Shown here one piece after another: positions 45,761 through 55,147 of a stretch of 64,000 bases of DNA. Where the stretch lies: contig NZ_JAHUTM010000002.1 in the NCBI RefSeq assembly GCF_019209905.1, positions 248,001 through 312,000 of the forward strand. The letters are read 5' to 3'. The translations under genes and the position numbers were made by a program. Source of the DNA: Corynebacterium sp. TAE3-ERU12 (GTDB taxonomy: Bacteria > Actinomycetota > Actinomycetes > Mycobacteriales > Mycobacteriaceae). The notes beneath the pieces were generated by a model. It was not told the origin of the DNA, did no database searches, and worked only from the letters and a program-made list of their open reading frames with translations. Numbering within the stretch: the first letter of the stretch is position 1; each line of letters starts with the position of its first letter.

Positions 45761-48700
45761 ATGTCGAATCGACCCCGTACTTCGCGTTCTGCCGTACCCA
45801 CCCCAGCTCAGCTAGGCCTGGATGGGGGTGAACGGGCACGCACAGATCTGCGCGATCTCGGCTGGTACGACGAAAACAGCCTTGAGCTGCTGTGGGGGCT
45901 TGCTGGCGCTTCAGACCCGAACCTGGCGCTGACGGCACTGATTCGGTTGAAGCAGCAGCTGCATGAGCCTGCCGACGAGGACGCTGTCCCGACGTGGGCG
46001 CAGTGGGACAGCCTCGACGCCGCGATGCGCAATACTGTGGCGCTGCGCACCCGCATATTCGCGTTATTAGGCGGCAGTACAGCCTTAGGTGATCATCTCA
46101 TCGCCAACCCCACCACATGGACGTTGCTGATGGCAGATCTGCCTACGCGAGGTGATCTGTACCGGGAGATGCTCACAGCGGTCGAGGCAAGCCCTGAAGA
46201 ACCGGAGCTTACCGACGATGATTCCGTGGCTGCTGCCGAGGAGTTAGACGCCCGGCCACTGCCGGAAAGCTCGCCCGACCTTGAGGGACCAGGGCTATAC
46301 CGCGCCGGGCTTACCGGTGTGGAGGCCGAGCGCGCGATGAAGCGGTCCTACCGCAATCTGATGATGCGGATCGCGGCGGCGGATCTGGCTGGTACCTCCC
46401 CGCGCGGTCCACGACGGCCAGGCCAGCCGCCGGTACCATTTCGCGATCTCACCCGGTCGTTGTCGGACCTGGCCGACGCGGCACTGACCGCCTCCCTGGC
46501 GGTCGCGGTGGCGACGACATACCCGAATAAGCCGGTCTCGACGCGCCTGGCGGTATTGGCGATGGGCAAGTGTGGTGCCCAGGAGCTCAATTACATCTCC
46601 GATGTGGATGTCATTTTCGTCGCAGAACCAGCCGATAACCGTGCTACTCGGCTTGCCAGCGAGTTCATCCGGGTCTCGTGTAAGTGCTTCTTCGAAGTCG
46701 ATGCCGCCCTGCGCCCGGAGGGTAAGTCCGGTGCTTTGGTGCGCACCCTTGATTCGCATGTGGCGTACTACAAGCGCTGGGCGCATACCTGGGAGTTCCA
46801 GGCGCTGCTGAAAGCCCGGCCGATGACTGGCGATATGACCCTGGCGCGCGATTATGTCGACACGTTGTCTCCGATGGTGTGGACCGCTTCCCAGCGGGAT
46901 TCTTTCGTCGAGGATGTGCAGGCGATGCGTTTGCGCGTGATCGACAACGTGCCTGAAGATATGCGCTCCCGGGAGCTCAAGCTGGGCCCGGGTGGGCTGC
47001 GTGATGTCGAGTTCGCGGTGCAGTTGCTGCAGATGGTGCATGGCCGCTATGACGAGTCTTTGCGCGTCACCGCCACTGTGGAGGCACTCGATGCGCTCAT
47101 TGAGGGCGGCTTTATTGGCCGCGATGACGGTTCTTCGTTAATTGAGTGCTACGAGCTGATGCGTTTGCTTGAGCACCGCCTGCAGTTACAGAAAATGCGG
47201 CGTACGCATACCCTGCCCGCCCCGGATGATGAGGCGTGTCTGCGCTGGCTTTCGCGCTCTGCTGGGGTGGTGGCCAAGGGCAGCGATAATTCGGTCGCCG
47301 CTCTTAATCGGGTGGTTAAGTCCACCGCGGTGCAGATTCGTAGCCTGCACAATAAGTTGTTCTACCGCCCGCTGCTTAATTCTGTTGTTGAGCAGGATAT
47401 CGGCACGTTGCAGCTGTCTGCCGAAGCCGCGAAACGTCAGTTGGCGGTGCTGGGCTATAACTACCCCGACCGTGCTTTCGAGCACTTAACGGCGTTGGCC
47501 TCTGGTGGTTCCCGCAAGGCCCGGATTCAGGCGATGCTGCTGCCGACGTTGATGGAGTGGCTGTCTGGCACCCCGGACCCGGATGCTGGGTTGCTCAACT
47601 ACCGAAAGCTTTCCGACGCGCTGCACGAAAAACCGTGGTTTTTGCGCATGTTGCGTGATGAGGGCATCGTCGGCCGGCGTTTGATGCATGTGCTCGGCAC
47701 TTCGCCGTACGTGTCGAAGTTGTTGTTGACCGCGCCGGATTCGGTGAAGCTTTTCGGTGATGGGGCTAATGGCCCGAAGCTGCGTGAGGCTAATCCGGAG
47801 ACGGTGAGCCGTTCTTTGGTGTCGGCGGCCGCGCGCCATTCCGACCCGGATCGGGCGATTGCGGTGGCCCGGGCGTTGCGCCGTGCGGAGCTGGCTCGGG
47901 TAGCTAGCGCGGACATGCTCGGCATGATGGATGTGCGCGAAGTGTGTGACTCCTTGTCGAAGGTGTGGGATGCGGTTCTGGAGGCGGCGTTGTCCGCAGA
48001 GATCCGCGGTTGGCAATTGCAGCACCCCGACGAGCCAGTCCCGGCAGCGATGAGTGTGATCGGCATGGGTCGTCTCGGTGGCGCGGAGCTGGGCTATGGC
48101 TCCGATGCTGATGTGATGATGGTGTGCGATGTGAACCGCGATGAGGACGGCAATCCGGTTGTCGACGAGTCAGATGCGGTGCGCTGGGCCACGGGTATTT
48201 GTGACCGGTTGCGTCGTCGCCTGGCTAAGCCCTCCCAGGACCCGCCGTTGGAGGTGGACCTGGATCTGCGCCCAGAGGGGCGTTCGGGTGCGACGGTGCG
48301 CACGCTGGATAGTTATGTGAAGTACTACCAGCGTTGGGGTGAGACCTGGGAACTGCAGGCTTTGCTGCGCGCGACCTGGATCGCCGGCGACCGTGACCTG
48401 GGTATCCGTTTCTTGCACGCCATCGATCCGCTGCGCTACCCGGAGCAGGGGGCTAGTGCGAAAACTGTGCAGGAAGTGCGTCGAATGAAGGCGCGTGTCG
48501 ATAATGAGCGTTTGCCGCGGGGCGCGAATCGTCGCACGCACACCAAGCTCGGTTATGGTGCGCTGACGGATATTGAGTGGACTGTGCAGCTACTGACTCT
48601 GCAGCATGCGCATACGGTCCCGGGGTTGCATGAGACGTCGACGCTGAAGTGTTTGGACGCCCTGGAGGAGGCTGAGGTGCTCAGCGCTGAGGACGTGGCG

Positions 48701-48940
48701 GACCTACGTGATGGTTGGTTGACGGCCACCCGGGCCCGTAATGCGTTGGTCCTGGCGCGCGGTAAGCGCACCGATCAGCTGCCGCAGCCGGGGCCGCAGT
48801 TGGCTCCTGTAGCGGGTGCTGCTGGTTGGGACCACACTGATTCGGCGGGCTTTATGGAGAACTATCTTCGCGTTTCCCGACATGCTCGTCGGGTCGTGGA
48901 TCGGGTCTTCTGGGGCGAGGAAGATCCGGGGTATCACTAG
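45761..48940 (+). CDS. glnE: Glutamine synthetase adenylyltransferase GlnE
   Basis: This 1059-residue two-domain nucleotidyltransferase adenylylates and de-adenylylates GlnA. Each half carries the catalytic pattern GxG...DxD: LAVLAMGKCGAQELNYISDVDVIFV (about 265-290) and MSVIGMGRLGGAELGYGSDADVMMV (about 760-785). The start ATG 45761 is chosen because similarity begins near there; the frame is open upstream. It lies directly behind glnA2, the order found in C. glutamicum. Its targets would be the two adenylylation-site glnA products at the other end of the window. Confidence 0.96.
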   Translation: MSNRPRTSRSAVPTPAQLGLDGGERARTDLRDLGWYDENSLELLWGLAGASDPNLALTALIRLKQQLHEPADEDAVPTWAQWDSLDAAMRNTVALRTRIFALLGGSTALGDHLIANPTTWTLLMADLPTRGDLYREMLTAVEASPEEPELTDDDSVAAAEELDARPLPESSPDLEGPGLYRAGLTGVEAERAMKRSYRNLMMRIAAADLAGTSPRGPRRPGQPPVPFRDLTRSLSDLADAALTASLAVAVATTYPNKPVSTRLAVLAMGKCGAQELNYISDVDVIFVAEPADNRATRLASEFIRVSCKCFFEVDAALRPEGKSGALVRTLDSHVAYYKRWAHTWEFQALLKARPMTGDMTLARDYVDTLSPMVWTASQRDSFVEDVQAMRLRVIDNVPEDMRSRELKLGPGGLRDVEFAVQLLQMVHGRYDESLRVTATVEALDALIEGGFIGRDDGSSLIECYELMRLLEHRLQLQKMRRTHTLPAPDDEACLRWLSRSAGVVAKGSDNSVAALNRVVKSTAVQIRSLHNKLFYRPLLNSVVEQDIGTLQLSAEAAKRQLAVLGYNYPDRAFEHLTALASGGSRKARIQAMLLPTLMEWLSGTPDPDAGLLNYRKLSDALHEKPWFLRMLRDEGIVGRRLMHVLGTSPYVSKLLLTAPDSVKLFGDGANGPKLREANPETVSRSLVSAAARHSDPDRAIAVARALRRAELARVASADMLGMMDVREVCDSLSKVWDAVLEAALSAEIRGWQLQHPDEPVPAAMSVIGMGRLGGAELGYGSDADVMMVCDVNRDEDGNPVVDESDAVRWATGICDRLRRRLAKPSQDPPLEVDLDLRPEGRSGATVRTLDSYVKYYQRWGETWELQALLRATWIAGDRDLGIRFLHAIDPLRYPEQGASAKTVQEVRRMKARVDNERLPRGANRRTHTKLGYGALTDIEWTVQLLTLQHAHTVPGLHETSTLKCLDALEEAEVLSAEDVADLRDGWLTATRARNALVLARGKRTDQLPQPGPQLAPVAGAAGWDHTDSAGFMENYLRVSRHARRVVDRVFWGEEDPGYH

Positions 48941-48998
48941 GTCACGCTGCTAATACCAACTGGACTGGCAGCCCCGTTGTCGGGTTAGACTGGCCACG

Positions 48999-49724
48999 AT
49001 GACCACCTCAAGCTCTCGCGCGCACACGCCGGCCCGCCCCCGGCGTGGCAGCCGCATGCTGCGAGTAGTCCCCACCGTGTTGGTCATCGCCGCGACTGTG
49101 CTGACCGGAGCGGTCGGCATCAACCTAGCCACCGGCCACACTGAACCCTATGAGGCCGCCGTGGACGCCCAGGTCCGCCGCGAGCGGGGCCTGCCTGAGG
49201 AGCAGGTCCGCAGCATCGTCGATAATTATGTCGATAGCGTGCGTCTGCCGCACCCGCGTGATGAAGAGCTTGTCGGGCTTATCGCCAAGGAAAAGCAGCC
49301 CGACGCTGAGGCTGTGCGGGCAGCTGTGGATACCCAGCTCGACGAGTGGAACCTCACTCCTGATGGCACCTTGGCGCGCAATAATTGCCCGCTGCAGGCT
49401 AAGGCGTGTGTTGACCTGGAAAACCGGCTGGCTTGGCTGCAGCAAGACGGCAAGGTGACCTATGGGCCGGTGCCCACAATTGGTGGCACTGTGGTTGATC
49501 CCACCCCGCGTGGCACGTTCACTGTGGTGTGGAAGAAGATCGACGACTACAGCAGGGCCTATGAGGTCGATATCCCGTTTTCGGTGTACTTCACCGATAA
49601 CGGCATTGCCTTCCATGAGGGCGCTCTTGATGAGCATTCCCATGGCTGTTTGCATCTAGCCCACCGGGATGCGCCGACGTTTTTTGATCGGCTTGAGGAA
49701 GGCGACACCGTCGTCGTCATGTAA
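48999..49724 (+). CDS. L,D-transpeptidase (YkuD-fold)
   Basis: This 241-residue exported enzyme has an N-terminal membrane helix (VVPTVLVIAATVLTGAVGINLA), a variable region and a C-terminal YkuD domain (about 140-241) with the active-site sequence HSHGCLHL (catalytic Cys) and the upstream His in FHEGA. It makes 3-3 peptidoglycan cross-links. ATG 48999 is the start. Confidence 0.92.
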   Translation: MTTSSSRAHTPARPRRGSRMLRVVPTVLVIAATVLTGAVGINLATGHTEPYEAAVDAQVRRERGLPEEQVRSIVDNYVDSVRLPHPRDEELVGLIAKEKQPDAEAVRAAVDTQLDEWNLTPDGTLARNNCPLQAKACVDLENRLAWLQQDGKVTYGPVPTIGGTVVDPTPRGTFTVVWKKIDDYSRAYEVDIPFSVYFTDNGIAFHEGALDEHSHGCLHLAHRDAPTFFDRLEEGDTVVVM

Positions 49725-49730
49725 TCGCCG

Positions 49731-49746
49731 GTACCGCTTGGTCTGT
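49731..49746. promoter_or_regulatory. Partial copy of the metE operator motif
   Basis: The 13 bases ACCGCTTGGTCTG at 49733-49745 repeat those of the full site at 49894-49909, but the left half lacks the TAG. It lies 150 bases upstream of that site. It may be an auxiliary or chance copy. Confidence 0.35.
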
Positions 49747-49893
49747 TTATTGCCGCGGTACGTGTGTCGATCCTACCTGCCCGCAGCGTCGGCAAGCCTC
49801 TCTAGTAGCTGCTGTGACCACTGTTCACGCGCCATTTTTTCGGTGGGGCAGGACTGTCTGATGGGGGATGGGGGAGGCTATTTATTTGATTGA

Positions 49894-49909
49894 TAGACCG
49901 CTTGGTCTG
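49894..49909. promoter_or_regulatory. McbR-like operator of metE
   Basis: TAGACCGCTTGGTCTG contains the perfect palindrome AGACC-GCTT-GGTCT and matches the McbR consensus TAGAC-N6-GTCTA at nine of ten positions. A plausible promoter is TTGATT (49886-49891) to TAGCGT (49910-49915), spacing 18, with the operator in the spacer. McbR represses methionine and sulfur genes in C. glutamicum. Confidence 0.65.
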
Positions 49910-49981
49910 TAGCGTGCTAGCATCAGCCCAACCCGCGGACGCCGGCACCGGCCCGCGAGACTTATCGCCTGATTACACGAA

Positions 49982-52321
49982 ATGGACACCATGACCACTC
50001 CCACTGCTGACCGCACCGCACCGTTCTCAGCCACCGTGCTGGGCGTGCCGCGCATTGGCCCTCACCGTGAACTCAAAAAGGTCATCGAGGCCTACTGGGC
50101 CGGCCGCACCGACGCCAGCGAAGTACTGTCCGTGCGCGACCAGCTAAGCCGCGACGCCCGCAACCAGCTCGTCGAAGCCGGCCACGACTCCGTGCCCGTG
50201 GGCGTGCACTCCCTCTACGACCAGGTGCTCGACACCGTGCAACTATTCGGCGCGCACACCGACCGGCACACCACCGACAGCGACGGCAAACCGCTGGAAC
50301 CAATCCAGGCCTATTTCGCCGCCGCCCGCGGCAACGCCCAGGTAGCGCCGCTGGAGATGACGAAGTGGTTCGACACCAACTACCACTACATCGTGCCGGA
50401 GCTCTCCGCGGCGACCAGCTTCTCGCTGCACCCCGAACCGCTGCTGGCTGAGGTCCGCGAGGCCATCGCCGACGGTGTGCCCGCCCGCCCCGTCGTCATC
50501 GGCCCGCTGACCTTCCTGCTGCTGTCCAAGGGCACCGACGAAGGCTTCGACCCCCTCGACAAACTCGAAGAGCTGCTGCCGCACTACGTCACCTTGCTGT
50601 CGCGCCTGAAAACCGCTGGCGCCCAGTGGGTGCAGATCGACGAACCCATCCTGGTTCAAGACCGCACCGACGCCGAACTCGACGCTGCCCGCCGCGCCCT
50701 GGCCACCCTCGGCAACGCCACCGACCGGCCCAATATCGTCGTCGCCACCTACTTCGACGATGCCGGTGAGTCCCTGCCGGTGCTTGCCGACGCCCCGGTC
50801 GAAGCCGTCGCCCTTGATTTAGTCGCCGGCACCGTGCCCGAACAGCTACCCGCTGGTTTCGCGAATAAGACCCTGCTGGCCGGTGTTGTCGAAGGCCGCA
50901 ATGTGTGGCGCACCGATATCGAAGCCGCCCTGGAGACCCTGCGGGGACTGCGTGACCAGGTCGGGTCGCTGGCAGTGTCGACCTCCTGTTCGCTGCTGCA
51001 CGTGCCCTACGCCCTCGACGTCGAAGAAGCCCTGCTGGCTCATGACGAACTGCTCATCAAGCGCCTAGCCTTCGCCAAGGAGAAGATCGCCGAGGTCGCC
51101 GCCCTGGCCACGGCCCTGGCCGGGCAGCCCGGCGCTGAGGAAGAACTCATCGGCGAGGCGCTGGAGCTCTCCCGCGCCGCTAAGAAGTCCTTCGACGAGG
51201 ACCCGCGCGTACACAACACGCAGGTCCAGGACCGTGTTGCGGCCATTACCGACGCCGACGCCACCCGCGCCCCCTTCGCCGAGCGCAAGAAGGCCCAGGA
51301 CGCAGCCCACCCGCTGCCGCCCATCCCGACCACCACCATCGGTTCCTTCCCGCAGACCCCCTCGCTGCGCCAGGCCCGCGCCGACCTGCGCAATGGCGCA
51401 ATCACGCAGGCCGAGTACGAAGAGCAGATGCGTGCCGAGGTCAAAAACGTCATCGAGCTGCAAGAAGACATCGGACTCGACGTGCTGGTGCACGGTGAAC
51501 CAGAGCGCAACGATATGGTGCAGTACTTCGCCGAGCAGCTCGATGGTTATGCCGCCACCCAGCTGGCCTGGGTCCAGTCCTACGGCACCCGGTGTGTGCG
51601 TCCGCCGATCCTCTTCGGCGATGTCTCCCGCCCCGAGCCGATGACCGTGCCGTGGTCCAAGTACGCCCAGTCGCTGACCGACCGCCCAGTCAAGGGCATG
51701 CTCACCGGCCCGGTCACCATGCTGGCCTGGTCCTTCGTGCGCGAAGACATCCCGCTGGCGACCACCGCGAACCAGGTTGCCCTGGCCATCCGCGATGAGG
51801 TTGTTGACCTCGAAGCCGCCGGGCTGCCGATCATCCAGGTCGACGAGCCGGCCCTGCGTGAGCTGCTGCCGCTCAAGGCCGCTGACCAGCCCGCATATCT
51901 CGACTGGTCTGTGAAGTCGTTCCGCATCGCCACCTCTGGTGTGCGTGATGAGACCGCCATCCACACCCACATGTGCTACTCCGAGTTCGGGGTGCTTCTT
52001 GAAGCCATCGAGGCCCTCGATGCTGATTCGACCTCCATTGAGGCCGCCCGTTCCACCATGGAACTAGTCGACGACCTCAAACAGGCCGGTGGGTTCAACC
52101 TGGGCCTGGGCCCGGGCATCTACGATATCCACTCACCGCGCGTGCCCAGCGTGGAAGAAATGGCCCAGGCGCTGCGCAGCGCATCCGAGGCCATCGCCAT
52201 CGACGTACTCTGGGCCAACCCGGACTGTGGTCTTAAGACCCGTAAGCCGGATGAGTCCACCCCGTCGCTACGCAACCTGGTTGCTGCCGCCCACCAGGTA
52301 CGTGCAGAACTGACCGCCTAA
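49982..52321 (+). CDS. metE: Cobalamin-independent methionine synthase MetE
   Basis: This 779-residue enzyme makes methionine from homocysteine with 5-methyltetrahydropteroyltriglutamate. The two halves (N-terminal about 1-390, C-terminal from about 420) are complete and the zinc-ligand region [10 protein letters not shown] and NPDCGLKTR are present. ATG 49982 or 49991 may be the start; neither has a clear ribosome-binding site. It is a single gene with a McbR-like operator and a terminator. Confidence 0.96.
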   Translation: MDTMTTPTADRTAPFSATVLGVPRIGPHRELKKVIEAYWAGRTDASEVLSVRDQLSRDARNQLVEAGHDSVPVGVHSLYDQVLDTVQLFGAHTDRHTTDSDGKPLEPIQAYFAAARGNAQVAPLEMTKWFDTNYHYIVPELSAATSFSLHPEPLLAEVREAIADGVPARPVVIGPLTFLLLSKGTDEGFDPLDKLEELLPHYVTLLSRLKTAGAQWVQIDEPILVQDRTDAELDAARRALATLGNATDRPNIVVATYFDDAGESLPVLADAPVEAVALDLVAGTVPEQLPAGFANKTLLAGVVEGRNVWRTDIEAALETLRGLRDQVGSLAVSTSCSLLHVPYALDVEEALLAHDELLIKRLAFAKEKIAEVAALATALAGQPGAEEELIGEALELSRAAKKSFDEDPRVHNTQVQDRVAAITDADATRAPFAERKKAQDAAHPLPPIPTTTIGSFPQTPSLRQARADLRNGAITQAEYEEQMRAEVKNVIELQEDIGLDVLVHGEPERNDMVQYFAEQLDGYAATQLAWVQSYGTRCVRPPILFGDVSRPEPMTVPWSKYAQSLTDRPVKGMLTGPVTMLAWSFVREDIPLATTANQVALAIRDEVVDLEAAGLPIIQVDEPALRELLPLKAADQPAYLDWSVKSFRIATSGVRDETAIHTHMCYSEFGVLLEAIEALDADSTSIEAARSTMELVDDLKQAGGFNLGLGPGIYDIHSPRVPSVEEMAQALRSASEAIAIDVLWANPDCGLKTRKPDESTPSLRNLVAAAHQVRAELTA

Positions 52322-52338
52322 ATAGCGGTTCACCGCGC

Positions 52339-52388
52339 AAAAAGGCGCGGGTAGCGGGCTTCACACAAGCCTGCCACCCGCGCCTTTT
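52339..52388. terminator. Bidirectional terminator between metE and glutaminase
   Basis: Stem AAAAGGCGCGGGT pairs with ACCCGCGCCTTTT, enclosing a small inner hairpin. T-runs occur on both strands, and the two genes are convergent. Confidence 0.85.
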
Positions 52389-52402
52389 GCCTCGCCTAGG
52401 TG

Positions 52403-53710
52403 CTATAGCGCCCGGGTCGAGGAGTACTCGCGCACCTGCGCGGCATCGACCCACGTGACTTCGGCACAGATATCGTGCGCCAGCAGGTCAGCGGGGTCGT
52501 GCACGAATACCCGCACTGGCCCGGCCGCCCCGCACAGCAGTTTCTCGATATGTATCCGCGCCACCCGACTAATCGAACGCACCTCCACTAAATCCAGGAA
52601 TAGTGTGGTGCGCTGATAAGCGCCGTCGGTAACAGCACGGTCAATGGACTCGTAGGAGGCGAAGTCAATATCGCCGTAGAGCCGCAGCAGGGTGGTGTCG
52701 CGCACACCGTCGTCATCGAAGTCCACAACAGCACGGTTGCGTAGGGCACCGGTGGGCCGGCCGGTGATGCGCATCATATGCAGGCCAAGCTCCTGCGAGG
52801 CGGTCTGGAAAAAACGGGCGCCGCGCAGGGAGGTGCCCACCTCGTCAAGCCGTGGGCTGAAAGTAGCAATGGCCATCTGGCCTGGGATAACCCCCAGGAT
52901 GCCGCCGGACACCCCGGATTTGGCTGGGATACCCACAGTATTCATCCAGGAACCCGCCGAGTCGTACATGCCGCAGGTCGACATCACTGACAGCACCCAC
53001 TGCACAGTCTCGCCGCGCAGCACCCGTTCACCACTGACCGGGTTAATGCCGCCGGATGCCAGGGTGGCGCCGATCATCGCCAGGTCACGCACGCTGAGCA
53101 TGATGGAGCACTGTCGGCAGTAGCCTTCGTAGACATCACGCGGGTTGCCTTCAATGGTGTCCGCAGAGCGCAGCAGGTTGGCGATGGCGAGGTTGCGGTA
53201 GTTATTGGCGATTTCGTCGGCGGCGAGTTCATCGTCGACCCGCAGCTGCCGCCCGGCCAGTCGGGATAGCCCGTCGAGGATGAGCTGATGTGGGTCATCG
53301 CTGGAGCACTCATGAATGCGGTCATGCAACATGCCGTGCACGGTGAGCGCGCCGGCATTAATCATGGGGTTGACCGGCCGGCCGGTGCGGGAGAGCGCAA
53401 TGGAGTTGAACGCTTCCCCGGACGGTTCGACGCCGACGCGGCGCAGCACCTCGTGCAGGCCAAGTTCCTCAATAGCCAGGCCGTAGACCAGGGGCTTTGA
53501 GATGGATTGGATGGAAAATTCGTGCTCACAGTCGCCGAAGGGGTACAGGTCACCGTCGGGCGTGGTCACGGCTGTGGCCCATAGTTCGGGGTCGACGGTA
53601 GCCAGGCAAGGGATGTAGTCAGCATTGGCGCCGTCAGTCACCGCGCGGCAACGTTCGGTGATCTCGCCGATGGTGTCTCGGAAGGGCGATGAGGTGATGC
53701 GATCGGTCAT
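52403..53710 (-). CDS. glsA: Glutaminase with C-terminal STAS domain
   Basis: This 435-residue glutaminase A-type enzyme hydrolyses glutamine to glutamate and ammonia. The catalytic SISK (Ser69-Lys72) and the motifs PMINAGALTVHGM and TVGIPAKSGVSGGI are visible. The C-terminal 110 residues (from about 325) form a STAS-like domain (RLYGDIDFASYESIDRAV...), not present in the single-domain enzyme. ATG 53710 is used; 53734 is possible. It is divergent in sense from the MFS gene? No, they are in tandem, with the MFS upstream. Confidence 0.93.
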   Translation of the reverse strand: MTDRITSSPFRDTIGEITERCRAVTDGANADYIPCLATVDPELWATAVTTPDGDLYPFGDCEHEFSIQSISKPLVYGLAIEELGLHEVLRRVGVEPSGEAFNSIALSRTGRPVNPMINAGALTVHGMLHDRIHECSSDDPHQLILDGLSRLAGRQLRVDDELAADEIANNYRNLAIANLLRSADTIEGNPRDVYEGYCRQCSIMLSVRDLAMIGATLASGGINPVSGERVLRGETVQWVLSVMSTCGMYDSAGSWMNTVGIPAKSGVSGGILGVIPGQMAIATFSPRLDEVGTSLRGARFFQTASQELGLHMMRITGRPTGALRNRAVVDFDDDGVRDTTLLRLYGDIDFASYESIDRAVTDGAYQRTTLFLDLVEVRSISRVARIHIEKLLCGAAGPVRVFVHDPADLLAHDICAEVTWVDAAQVREYSSTRAL

Positions 53711-53749
53711 GGTGTGCACAGAATAAAGCACCACAAAAAACGCGGTTGG

Positions 53750-55024
53750 TTACGGCTCCAATACCGTTGCTTGCCGACGGTGCGTGCTGCGCGCCCGCAC
53801 AGTAGCCGCTACCAGCCCGCACATTCCCAACGCCCATACCGCACCCATGGCAATAAACGCCATCCGGAAATCAGCCCAGGTGTAGTCCCGGCCCTCGGCA
53901 CTGATATCAAGCAGCAGGCCAATACCTTGGGCGGCGAGCATAGTGGCGGTAAACCCGCCCATATTGGCCAGGCCAGTAGCGGCCGCGATGACACTGCGGT
54001 CGACTTGTTCACGCACCGTATCGAATCCAGTATTGGCCACGGGGGTCAGCACAGCGACGACCACGATAAGCACAGTCGTGGCGGTAATACCGCGCGGAGT
54101 GTCGGCGGCGAAAAACCAGATCCAGCCAGCAGTCATCACCGTCGGCAAGCTGATAGCTGCGACGAACCGGTTGCTGCCCAAGCGGGCGGAAAGAATGCCC
54201 ATAAACGGCCCCGTGAGCACCGATGCGATGGTGAAAGCAACCAGAACAGAGCTGGCCTGGGCAGGAGTGAACCCTTGGCCGAGATTCATCAGCGGCATGC
54301 CCCACAGCAGCGTGAACGTGCCCATAGACATCAGGCCCACCCAGTGGGTGAAGAAACCCTGCCAGCACGCCGGGTGACTGATGACTTTCCGCAGCCGGCC
54401 AAGGATAGGGGTCGGCTCGACAGTGAGCGTGCCAGCGGGGGTGTCCCGCACAGCAACCCAGGCCAATACGCCCACCAGCGCACCGACACCGGCCAGGGTG
54501 GCGAAAGCAGCAGTCCACCCCGTGGCGTGCAATAAAGCCAGGAAAGGCACCGCGGAGAAGAACTGCCCGGATTGGCCGAGGGCCGCAGTGAGCTGGGACA
54601 TCAGCGGGGTGCGCCGCATATCGAACCAGAACGGCAACAGGCGCATCACAGACAGAAACGCGGTGGCATCACCGGCACCGATGGGGATGCGTGCGGCAAT
54701 AGCTATGGGGTAGGAGGTGGCCAGGGCCAGGATGAGTTGCCCGGCGGCCATGACCAGCGCCCCATAAACAAGGCAGCGGCGCGGCCCGATCCGGTCGATG
54801 AGCATGCCGGCGGGAATCTGCGCCAAGGCGTAGGCACCGACCTGGACCGCGGTGAATACGGCGAGGCGGGAGGCGTCGATATGGAAACGGTCGATGGCTT
54901 CGACACCGGCAACGCCGAATGAGGTACGGCCGACGATGGCGACAACATACAGCGCGGTCGCCATGCCCCACACGGTAAGCGCCCGCCCTGGGTGGGCGGT
55001 GCCAGCGCGCCTCGTGGTGCTCAC
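53750..55024 (-). CDS. MFS transporter
   Basis: This 424-residue major facilitator has twelve predicted helices and the family pattern in the loop between helices 2 and 3 (GMLIDRIGPRRCLVYG). The substrate is unknown. It lies 39 bases upstream of the glutaminase, so co-transcription is possible, but no functional link is visible in the sequence. It is divergent from thrC. Confidence 0.88.
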   Translation of the reverse strand: MSTTRRAGTAHPGRALTVWGMATALYVVAIVGRTSFGVAGVEAIDRFHIDASRLAVFTAVQVGAYALAQIPAGMLIDRIGPRRCLVYGALVMAAGQLILALATSYPIAIAARIPIGAGDATAFLSVMRLLPFWFDMRRTPLMSQLTAALGQSGQFFSAVPFLALLHATGWTAAFATLAGVGALVGVLAWVAVRDTPAGTLTVEPTPILGRLRKVISHPACWQGFFTHWVGLMSMGTFTLLWGMPLMNLGQGFTPAQASSVLVAFTIASVLTGPFMGILSARLGSNRFVAAISLPTVMTAGWIWFFAADTPRGITATTVLIVVVAVLTPVANTGFDTVREQVDRSVIAAATGLANMGGFTATMLAAQGIGLLLDISAEGRDYTWADFRMAFIAMGAVWALGMCGLVAATVRARSTHRRQATVLEP

Positions 55025-55147
55025 CAGTGCTCAGTCCTCCTTGGGCCGTTCAACCAATCGACCGATTCAGGGTACTGCCGCAGCCGACGCGTTGGTGCTT
55101 GACCCGTTGCTCACCTCAGGGCGCAGTGGAGCTAGTACCCTAAACCC

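Noticed and set aside
49910..49981. Cobalamin riboswitch before metE
   Set aside because: The conserved B12 box is not present; the spacer is short and contains only a small GC-rich hairpin.
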